This document shows positions 27,301-32,135 of a stretch of 32,135 nucleotides of DNA, in pieces (the first letter of the stretch is position 1; the number at the start of each line of letters is the position of its first letter). Location of the stretch: the IMG/VR virus record IMGVR_UViG_3300020317_000005, positions 1 through 32,135 of that record; one strand, 5' to 3'. Both the position numbers and the translations under genes were made by a program. The notes beneath the pieces were generated by a model. That model was not told where the DNA came from and did not search any database. It saw only the letters and a list, made by a program, of their open reading frames with translations. Origin of the DNA: a virus.

Positions 27301-30300
27301 GTTGGCTTTAATGGATCTTAGCCAAAACGGAATTGCTAGAAAGCTAGGCAAAATGGGGAGCTTAATAAAGATGAACGCTGATGATAAAACCATATTGGAT
27401 CATAATCCTAGTATGAGTGATGTTAACGCAAAAATTATTGAGTACATAGAAGGAAAAAGAAGTAAAACTTCTTTGAACAGCTATTTAGATAAAACTACCA
27501 TAAACAATATATCTGAGCAACTGAACGATCTACTAGATTTAAAGGGTGGTTTAGATAGCAAAAGGTACGATGTTTTAAAAAATACATACGCTAAAATTAA
27601 TGTAAATTATGCCGCAAAAGAAGTAGCTATTGCAAAAGAAAATAAAAATTCTTTGCCATTAAACCTTCGCCAAGAGGGGATTAGCTTAGAAGAGTCTATA
27701 AAGCGAGTTGAAAACTTTGATAAAGCTATAACTTTAGGTAATAGTTTAGATCAACCTACTAAAGGCATTAGTGTTTGGGATTTTGATGACACATTGGCAA
27801 CAACTAAAAGCAATGTATTATTTACAATGCCTGATGGCACTAAAGGAAAATTAAATGCATCGAGATTTGCTAAAGAAGGGGACGCTATGTTGGCAAACGG
27901 CGCTAAATTTGATTTCAGTGAATTTAGCAAAGTAATGAATGGTGGCAAAGGCCCGTTCTTCAACAAGGCTGTAGACAGAAACAGAAAGTTCGGTAACAAA
28001 GACGTTTATATATTAACAGCTAGGCCAGCTAATAGTGCTAATGCTATACACGAGTTTCTTAAGGGCATTGGCCTTGACATACCACTTGCCAACATTACCG
28101 GACTTGCTAGTTCAGATCCACAGGCTAAAGCTAACTGGGTTGTAGGTAAATTTGCAGAAGGATATAACGACTTTTACTTTGCAGATGATCACGTAGGTAA
28201 TGTTAATGCAGTAAGTACTGCGCTTTCTGCTTTAGACAATGTAAGAAGTAATGTTGAGCTTGCTAAAGCCGCAAGGTATTCTAAGAAAATACGCAGAGAA
28301 TACAGTACAATACTTGATAAGCTACGAGGAGGCGATGTGATAGAGGGCAATAAAGTGTTCTCAGCAGAGCAGCAAATAGACGAGGTATTCGACTGGGCTA
28401 ATTCTTTAAACATACCAGAAAAGAACAAAGGTAAGTATAAAAGAGCAGCATTAAACTTTGTAGCAAAAAGCCCTACTAATTTCCCTGTTGATGCGGAAAT
28501 TGTAAACGAGGCTATGCGAATAGCCGAGCTGAAGAAGCTGGACGTGATGAATTTTAATAATCCACGCGAAATTATAGATAAATTTGCAGGAGAAGTTAAA
28601 GCTAAAAGATTAGATCCTAATAAGGAAAAGGAATTTTTTAATAAAAAATCTTTACCAGAGGGGGTAGAAACATTTCAAATAATGCCTAATCGCTGGGGGC
28701 AACTAGCCGTTAGAAAAATGTTAGATACTCATTGGGGAGAAAAAACCAACCCTTGGTGTGTAACAGTTCAAGAGTCAGGATACACAGCTGCAGAACAAAA
28801 AGAATTAAAAGAAAACCCTCCTTTTCTTCCAGTTGGAACTAAAAGTGTAATACAGTACGAAGCTATAGTCGATGCCGGCGTTGTGGTAAAACAAGCGTTT
28901 GATAATGCAAGGATCCCAGAAACACGAGAGCTTCCACTTGACTTTGTTGGTAATTTAAAGACAGGTTGGGTCGCAGGAGAAACAACGTATGAAAGTGTAG
29001 AGTTTGATGATACTAAAGCAATACGGGAACGCAGCCAAGCTGATTATGACAGGGAACTTGCTGCTCGTGAAGCAAAAGGTTTTAAGGTGGAGGAAGGTAG
29101 TTTTAGTACAAAGGAAGGTATATGGTTTGCTCGTATACTACGCAATAATGACCCTAAAGTAAACAAGGTTCGTCAATACACTACTTACTACAAAGCTAAA
29201 AACCCGAACATGACTCAAGAGGAGTTTGATAACGGGCCTGCTAAAGGTGGAACTGTTAAAAACCCGGAGATAACGCCTACTGGCCCAGTTGAATTAACTT
29301 TCGGGTCTCGTAAAATGTGGAGAAATTACGGCAAACCGATTAGCCGCGAATTTGTTAACGAAGATACGGGAGACGTGGAGGTTGATGATGGCGGTTTTGA
29401 AATAGCATTTAAAGATGGTAAATTGCTGGGCCTTAAAAATCTAGGTGGACAAAAGCAACAATGGTTTGATAGAATGGATACAGGTACAGATCAATTGGCT
29501 TTAAACGTACCTAGAAATGCTAAAGGTAATATAACTGGACAGTCTACCATGATGAATACCGATTCAGGTAAGGTATTTAAAAAAGATTATACTGAGTTGA
29601 CTAGGTACTCTAAAAAAATAGAGCCTACACTTAACAATCTTATAGATAAGCTTTCTACTAAAGGTGATGCAGTTAATTCATCAACAACTAATTTAAAAGC
29701 ACAGCCTAAAGAAGTTAAAGAAGTAATCAATACTCTTGATGTAAAAAGTGATACGCAGCAAGCTAGAGTTAGATACAGCATGGATCTTAATAAAAGGTTT
29801 AATGAAATAATTGAGGAAAAATCTGGTATAGAATCATTTAAAGAATATCAATCTGTTAAAGCCGGAAAAAAAGGCGCTAAAAAAGGTAGGCTTAGTTTCT
29901 TTATTCCGCCGTCAGCAGAAGACTTCTTGGGGCTGCTATATAAAACCTTACCCAAAGGTAAGAAGGGCGAATCAGCTATGGCTTTTTACAAAGAGCATTT
30001 GATTGACCCTTATTGGAAAGGTGTTTCGGGACTTAGAACACAAAGAATATCAATAGCTAAACAGTATAAAGCACTTAAAAAAGAACTGGGTATTGTACCA
30101 AGAAAACTTAAGAAAACTTTTAAGTATGAAGACGAAAACGGTAACATGAAAGAAAGTCTATTTAGTAAAGAAGATGCTATTAGAGTTTATGTTTGGGATT
30201 CTCAAGGGCTTGATATAGAAGGCTTATCAAATGTAGACCTACCTGTTCTTGTTAACTATGTCAACTCCCAGCCGGATTTAAAGGCATTTGCTGATAAACT

Positions 30301-32125
30301 GCTAGAGCTTAACAAAAACAATCCTCCTAAAGCACCAACTGAAAGCTGGCCAGGCGGTACTATAACATCCGATTTACTTAACACGTTGAATACCGAGGGT
30401 AGAAAAAAAATGTTAGAAGTATGGCAACAAAACGTTGACGCTATATTTTCAAAAACCAATCTTAATAAATTAGAAGCCGCTTTTGGCGCTAAGTATGTTG
30501 AAGCATTAAAGTCTTCTTTAGACGCAATGGAAACTGGCAAGAGCTCAAAGCCTACAGGCAATAGAGTTACCGATGGATTTGTTAGATGGTTGAATGCGGC
30601 AGTAGGTAACATTATGTTCCTTAATAGAAGATCTGCTGTATTACAGCTAATATCTTTCACTAACTTTATAAACTTTGAAGGCAATAATCTTTATCAGGCA
30701 GGTAAAGCGTTTGCTGATCAGCCGCAATACTGGAAAGACTGGGCAATGCTGATGAATTCTGATTATTTAGTAGATAGAAGAGATGGATTAAAAATCAACG
30801 TAAATGAAGCGGATATTGCTACAACAGCAAAAGAAAACGGATTTCAAGGAGTATTAGCAAAGGTTTTGCAAGCAGGATTTACACCCACTAAAGTAGCAGA
30901 TAGTGTTGCAATAGCAACCGGTGGGGCCACGTTTTACAGGAACAAAGTCAATGCACTGGTTAAAGGAGGAATGAACCTAGCAGCTGCAGAAAAACAGGCT
31001 ATGCTAGAGTTTATGGATGTTGCGGAAAAAACTCAGCAGTCTAGCGATCCTATTATGACATCTAAGCAGCAAAGAGAGCCTATAGGGCGCATCATATTAG
31101 CCTTTGCTAATACGCCTTCGCAATATGCTAGAATAATAAAAAGATCCACACAGGACCTTATAGCAGGCCGTGGCGACCCTAAAACGCATTTGTCTAGAAT
31201 AGCTTATTACGGATTTCTTCAAAATGCTATTTTTAATTTCTTGCAACAAGGAATGTTTGCCGCTATGATGGGAGATGATGATGACGACGAGGACGATAGC
31301 GAAACACCAGAAGCTTTAGCAAAACAAGAAGAAAGCAAAAATAAAAAAATGTTTAAAGTTGCAAACTCTATGACGGACGGTATACTCAGAGGAACAGGAG
31401 TTGGAGGAGCTATAGTGTCTGCAGTTAAAAACTTAGCTATAAAGTTTTATGAAAGATCTCAGAAAACAAGGAATCAAAGGCTAGCAGAAACATTAAAAGA
31501 TGGCGTAACAGCTGTATCGCCTCCGCTTTCAAGTAAGCTAAGCAAAATTGGTAAAGTAGGTAACTCTCTTGAATGGGGTAAAAAAGAAATAGAATTTGAC
31601 GAAATGTCTTTGAAGCACCCTTATGTTACGGCAGCTAGTAATGCAATTGCAGCAGCTACTGGTCTTCCAGCTGATAGAGCGGTAGGTATGGCAATCGATG
31701 CAGTTGATATAGCTAGCAGTGAAACAGAAACATGGATGAAGCCATTGATTGCTTTAGGGTGGCCTAAGTGGCAATTGATGTCGGAAGAAGATACACAAAA
31801 GGAAAGAGAAGAAAAAAAGGAAAGGTTTACGGAACTAGAAGCTGACAAGGAATTTCAAGAACTTAATCCTACTGAACAAAGAAGGTCTGTATTGAAAAAG
31901 CTGAGTAAGAAGGAACAGGAAAAAATACTATGGAATTCAGGGGTTCTAACTAGAAAGCAAATTAGAAATCTTAAGTCCGAAGCCAATAGAGTAGATAAAA
32001 TTATGGCTCTTAGGGATAAAAAACAATTTGAAAAAGACATGGAATCCCTTAGCAAAGGCGGAGACATATTGCCTGAGCCAAAAGTTACAAGACCCCCAAC
32101 CAAAAGAAAAGACTCTTTAAAATAA
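21392..32125 (+). CDS. Giant modular virion protein: zincin peptidase, HAD domain, unknown modules, membrane-active C-terminus
   Basis: A 3577-aa protein filling a third of the window, last of the presumed ejection cassette. Order: short N-terminal domain and charged/Pro-Gly linker (1-135); helical region with hydrophobic patches (about 485-520 and 745-775); zincin-type peptidase site HELLH 973-977 with probable third ligand near E1051/E1058; linkers; helical unknown region (1219-2119) with SGKRGRSAGKSTGMP at 1576-1590; HAD domain (about 2120-2290); unknown module with NPWCV and WFDRMD (about 2414-2735); C-terminal ejection-like part (2797-3577) with a hydrophobic stretch ending at 3293 and an acidic run at 3295-3302. 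[R/K]YS motifs sit at 1217, 2295, 2738 and 2794. The layout fits the 'polyvalent protein' class (multi-domain proteins of phages and conjugative elements that enter the cell with the DNA). Delivery and self-processing are inferred. No RNA polymerase motif was recognised. Confidence 0.85.
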   Translation: MFKYLINNKEVTFENRADLIKALEEAEMMGYSIEDITDKKEKPKKKEEEKDPILASIEANTPKEDFTQGPVERADAASETVAQDGMVSPPADGSLGFQPIPLGDGTMPDVGGSVPFSIDGKEVTEEEYKKYEESLTPVPEFNPYISDVVERSNLQQELEQTQQAIESTPAMSEEYKGLSKRAAELQSMLDESVGDRLFSIYGMPDGIEKNQAISFLTEDQKNVFNATIELSKDTGGYSAALEYDSEKDLETAMNQLDGPSEDGMMTVAPKRNKQYLFGNVQRLVNEMFGFSKDTAPNEVVKYDKEVYSLIAQDLLKNKATTGRLNYNTLTLTQKNNLIKEARINAYKNASQQNKSEAEATNLDFIKNTTIIQNQAAQLSAEIKEIIGSTPKNMLTQAQVDAVNIRIKEINSLQAKLDRTQSEAKDKFNQLVTSQETLAGTYKIDTNKETIGNVFKKSDLIEQFKKQQSANLGGWAKGINSTLQGYFQIALEAEVALPTMFLAKGGSLLLGAMTDDFDSYNIYDAFVDTAGNNLSYDALGVEASTAFEGGGGVLDQSASELFALGGEGLGFTLQLMKKGRSGQIKNMQNSIGKLTKPGSKFKRIFSNENVEWITAKATMEATLLSNYTAALDSGMDKNDALLYSTEQSLMTAAVQMIYPDIKMVTPAPAVLKQIKGLTGNLRTAAIKKAVYGTAAKLLGGVSMEYLEELTESVSERALNLSFAIDNSEFMGGDWWIEQKKLMASTLMISGPLSGVGAAKTGMNIYDNFMGVADWQMKNVIMTFDTQLSALKKEKAKPGSSITDEQITKLEEAISLAIKVQTAINSSPKNVTGQELELLVEKQRLIEENKKLDPAFQKENNDKIEKIDQQIAVVNKEGKTAVFIQEAVEGDVKRAEAINKELGLGASIQAAESQEDYEKQIEATKNTRATDKNGVPVEVKSDGFGAIIPMADGSDVIILNKQAAIRGGRINTAAHELLHRYLKNSLTDKGMSINEIGAALEDYYLSLGLQSNKEFEVRRAQYAEMYGGVIKNKAGQEVPDYKKARENSVYNEEMLTLLSEAMLDNKVKSGDGRIASLIDSVKRMLNLGKDISLDDGASVFNFVKDYNRSIKKGKASKSIKKGVAGIKGSLVKKQGEVSEPTSKQSMQIEGLEQTYFDLQDQAAEDPNNLALYERMEKAGDALDAALAAPATEATPMAEAVQEASKEVIVRPKADKSKRKYSLDKEVKKEIEPKIAEAQKLNKELIAQEKKLNADAIAEIEAIDDNVESRTSREKRIVALKNKPLTVRKPPALNKLEKEITEALETPINKAVNLFTKLYYDKIAKNATAAVTREEFMQSAKAEITSLTINEFKPETINRAGEDVINDIEDIIFQRGGLRLRNLAQRLGVIGKDQGISRGAEALTKIAAEDSTTTAEPAEKNLDSGFKGEIRKPSALLADESLIEQAKKKIIQFWETNKGNKKVENFKNLPIIIDSILAEVYGISLDTLTARSGNFNKVTYQNAITAFTTKQAVFRTEENGEMVEVRVPYDQRDAKLEELENKAKENSNFTFEEYSPESRAEGILRFLPELSVPEYKYFSGKRGRSAGKSTGMPRSFTSLAYLVTGRRTQAQGNREGEIQKISREELLESIGAIDDSNGNAVPDVAKAREAGKAINKMPGAQTLLSLIKLEGRMIANQMSREFGNLDPLTELDIKMGKNKTMYSAPLKIILAPVNIEMFKPENFKNKAIPYEAADEIYKILNKENKIRKKKLNIIDVSNIILKQTAKSYGREVGAVYRNAALDVMQKFDAVGYKIAEAKIKLIKDLQYSFGKAFKYVIQNKAINKEWGKVEALKKKGVSKETKIQVIKDYVERWNRAGRDIDYRFDFDFLKATNNTAVFDAIKEATGLSDTQLKNLGFTLEKIGGLTTINFEGKPLKLSTSADSLKKDLNSADVAKNNAAAITINKEAGTIRKVMFDVLDPFIKKGDIEGAKAMLALMDLSQNGIARKLGKMGSLIKMNADDKTILDHNPSMSDVNAKIIEYIEGKRSKTSLNSYLDKTTINNISEQLNDLLDLKGGLDSKRYDVLKNTYAKINVNYAAKEVAIAKENKNSLPLNLRQEGISLEESIKRVENFDKAITLGNSLDQPTKGISVWDFDDTLATTKSNVLFTMPDGTKGKLNASRFAKEGDAMLANGAKFDFSEFSKVMNGGKGPFFNKAVDRNRKFGNKDVYILTARPANSANAIHEFLKGIGLDIPLANITGLASSDPQAKANWVVGKFAEGYNDFYFADDHVGNVNAVSTALSALDNVRSNVELAKAARYSKKIRREYSTILDKLRGGDVIEGNKVFSAEQQIDEVFDWANSLNIPEKNKGKYKRAALNFVAKSPTNFPVDAEIVNEAMRIAELKKLDVMNFNNPREIIDKFAGEVKAKRLDPNKEKEFFNKKSLPEGVETFQIMPNRWGQLAVRKMLDTHWGEKTNPWCVTVQESGYTAAEQKELKENPPFLPVGTKSVIQYEAIVDAGVVVKQAFDNARIPETRELPLDFVGNLKTGWVAGETTYESVEFDDTKAIRERSQADYDRELAAREAKGFKVEEGSFSTKEGIWFARILRNNDPKVNKVRQYTTYYKAKNPNMTQEEFDNGPAKGGTVKNPEITPTGPVELTFGSRKMWRNYGKPISREFVNEDTGDVEVDDGGFEIAFKDGKLLGLKNLGGQKQQWFDRMDTGTDQLALNVPRNAKGNITGQSTMMNTDSGKVFKKDYTELTRYSKKIEPTLNNLIDKLSTKGDAVNSSTTNLKAQPKEVKEVINTLDVKSDTQQARVRYSMDLNKRFNEIIEEKSGIESFKEYQSVKAGKKGAKKGRLSFFIPPSAEDFLGLLYKTLPKGKKGESAMAFYKEHLIDPYWKGVSGLRTQRISIAKQYKALKKELGIVPRKLKKTFKYEDENGNMKESLFSKEDAIRVYVWDSQGLDIEGLSNVDLPVLVNYVNSQPDLKAFADKLLELNKNNPPKAPTESWPGGTITSDLLNTLNTEGRKKMLEVWQQNVDAIFSKTNLNKLEAAFGAKYVEALKSSLDAMETGKSSKPTGNRVTDGFVRWLNAAVGNIMFLNRRSAVLQLISFTNFINFEGNNLYQAGKAFADQPQYWKDWAMLMNSDYLVDRRDGLKINVNEADIATTAKENGFQGVLAKVLQAGFTPTKVADSVAIATGGATFYRNKVNALVKGGMNLAAAEKQAMLEFMDVAEKTQQSSDPIMTSKQQREPIGRIILAFANTPSQYARIIKRSTQDLIAGRGDPKTHLSRIAYYGFLQNAIFNFLQQGMFAAMMGDDDDDEDDSETPEALAKQEESKNKKMFKVANSMTDGILRGTGVGGAIVSAVKNLAIKFYERSQKTRNQRLAETLKDGVTAVSPPLSSKLSKIGKVGNSLEWGKKEIEFDEMSLKHPYVTAASNAIAAATGLPADRAVGMAIDAVDIASSETETWMKPLIALGWPKWQLMSEEDTQKEREEKKERFTELEADKEFQELNPTEQRRSVLKKLSKKEQEKILWNSGVLTRKQIRNLKSEANRVDKIMALRDKKQFEKDMESLSKGGDILPEPKVTRPPTKRKDSLK
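24164..24721 (+). other. Zincin-type metallopeptidase region inside the giant protein
   Basis: Residues about 925-1110. The core is AAHELLHRYL with the HExxH zinc site at residues 973-977, preceded by strands (GFGAIIPMADGSDVIILN) as usual in compact zincins, and followed by a helical part with NEEMLTLLSEAMLD, where E1051 or E1058 could be the third zinc ligand (gluzincin-like). Peptidase domains of this compact kind are common in multi-domain phage proteins and are thought to cut the host's proteins or the carrier protein itself. Which of these applies here cannot be read from sequence. Confidence 0.72.
25040..25048 (+). repeat. KYS junction motif (residues 1217-1219)
   Basis: KYSL follows a Lys/Arg cluster (ADKSKRKYSL) after the low-complexity Pro/Ala/Glu linker that ends the peptidase part, and precedes a charged helix (DKEVKKEIEPKI). 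It is the first of four [R/K]YS motifs placed at module boundaries of the giant protein. Confidence 0.5.
27749..28261 (+). other. HAD-superfamily phosphatase-like domain inside the giant protein
   Basis: Residues about 2120-2290. Motif I is VWDFDDTLATT, with the nucleophile D2130 and D2132 in the DxDxT pattern. Motif II is VYILTARPA with T2209. A lysine in KANWVVGKF probably serves as motif III. Motif IV is YFADDHVGNV with D2265 and D2266. All four are in order, so an active phosphatase is plausible. The segment of about 70 residues between motifs I and II would be the cap. HAD enzymes of phages act on nucleotides or DNA ends (as in T4 Pnkp) or small phosphates; the substrate here is unknown. 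Confidence 0.85.
28274..28291 (+). repeat. RYSKKI junction, copy 1 (residues 2295-2300)
   Basis: The hexapeptide RYSKKI directly follows the HAD domain. At DNA level it matches copy 2 (29603-29620) at 16 of 18 bases; both differences are third-codon positions. It marks the left border of the NPWCV/WFDRMD module. Confidence 0.65.
28631..29596 (+). other. Unidentified module with NPWCV and WFDRMD signatures inside the giant protein
   Basis: Residues about 2414-2735. Recognisable points: an aromatic/charged opening, NPWCVTV at about 2453-2459 (W2455, C2456), a beta-rich middle (KSVIQYEAIVDAGVVVKQAF), then RKMWRNYGKPISREF, FEIAFKDGKLLGLKNLGG and QQWFDRMDTGTDQLA (W2691 to D2696). I have seen WC...AF+GKL...W+R.D patterns in other large phage or mobile-element proteins, but know no assigned function. 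C2456 with nearby acidic or aromatic residues might suggest a thiol enzyme; that is speculative. Confidence 0.5.
29603..29620 (+). repeat. RYSKKI junction, copy 2 (residues 2738-2743)
   Basis: Identical at protein level to the hexapeptide at 28274-28291 and 443 residues downstream of it. It closes the NPWCV/WFDRMD module. Confidence 0.65.
29771..29779 (+). repeat. RYS junction motif (residues 2794-2796)
   Basis: QQARVRYSMDLNKRF: the fourth [R/K]YS motif. It is preceded by VKEVINTLDVKSDTQQA, which resembles the helix just before copy 1 (VSTALSALDNVRSNVELAKA). It marks the start of the C-terminal ejection-like part. Confidence 0.5.
29780..32122 (+). other. C-terminal ejection-like region of the giant protein
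   Basis: Residues 2797-3577, largely helical. It contains NRRSAVLQLISFTNFINFEG near 3079-3097, ILAFANTPSQYARIIKRS near 3233-3250, a hydrophobic stretch (YYGFLQNAIFNFLQQGMFAA) ending at 3293, an eight-residue acidic run at 3295-3302, Gly-rich TGVGGAIVSAV, and a strongly charged C-terminal 100 residues. This mixture of amphipathic helices and one membrane-compatible segment fits a domain that lines or anchors a DNA-ejection conduit. No lytic transglycosylase or lysozyme motif was seen. Confidence 0.5.
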
Positions 32126-32135
32126 AACCCCTTAA

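Noticed and set aside
32126-32135. Terminal aaccccttaa as a genome end or terminator start
   Set aside because: Only ten bases remain after the last stop; nothing can be concluded about a terminus, repeat or hairpin.

Overview
The window is the virion-morphogenesis block of a double-stranded DNA tailed phage. It carries 18 genes, all on the + strand, packed with short gaps or small overlaps. It starts inside a gene and ends 10 bases after the last stop codon. The DNA is visibly AT-rich. Start codons are preceded by A/T runs of the taattaaATG type and not by GGAGG-like Shine-Dalgarno sites, which is how Bacteroidetes genes look. The capsid, portal and tail-nozzle proteins resemble the short-tailed crAss-like group and its marine Bacteroidetes relatives. 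The best guess is a podovirus-like phage of a Bacteroidetes (perhaps flavobacterial) host; this rests on remembered family features, not on a search.

Layout. Bases 1-1744: the end of a Pro/Val-rich protein, two small proteins, a protein that looks like two GroES-type domains in tandem, and a candidate small terminase. Bases 1744-9007: large terminase (lambda-like deviant Walker A, Walker B, nuclease acidic residues), portal with a long Gln/Ala coiled-coil tail, likely scaffold, and the HK97-fold major capsid protein. A strong cUUCGg hairpin terminator follows the capsid gene. Bases 9085-18422: a conserved capsid-neighbour protein, two ring/adaptor proteins that each carry an extra beta-rich domain, and a tail nozzle ('muzzle') apparently encoded by two adjacent genes (1564 and 517 aa). 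Bases 18432-18902: a small cupin-fold protein. Bases 18890-32125: three likely internal (ejected) virion proteins of 259, 563 and 3577 aa.

The most interesting object is the 3577-aa protein (21392-32125), a third of the window. It contains an HELLH zincin-type metallopeptidase site, a HAD-type phosphatase domain, an unidentified module with NPWCV and WFDRMD signatures, and a C-terminal part with a hydrophobic segment followed by an acidic run. A recurrent [R/K]YS motif lies at or near the module boundaries, and one module is bracketed by two identical RYSKKI hexapeptides. I infer a modular 'polyvalent' protein packaged in the virion, possibly cut at these junctions by its own peptidase, in which modules have been inserted or exchanged.

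Together the genes encode packaging (terminase), shell assembly (scaffold, capsid, portal), the neck and nozzle, and the proteins expected to be ejected into the host. No replication, lysis, integrase, tRNA, IS or CRISPR features were seen. No non-coding stretch exceeds about 100 bases.
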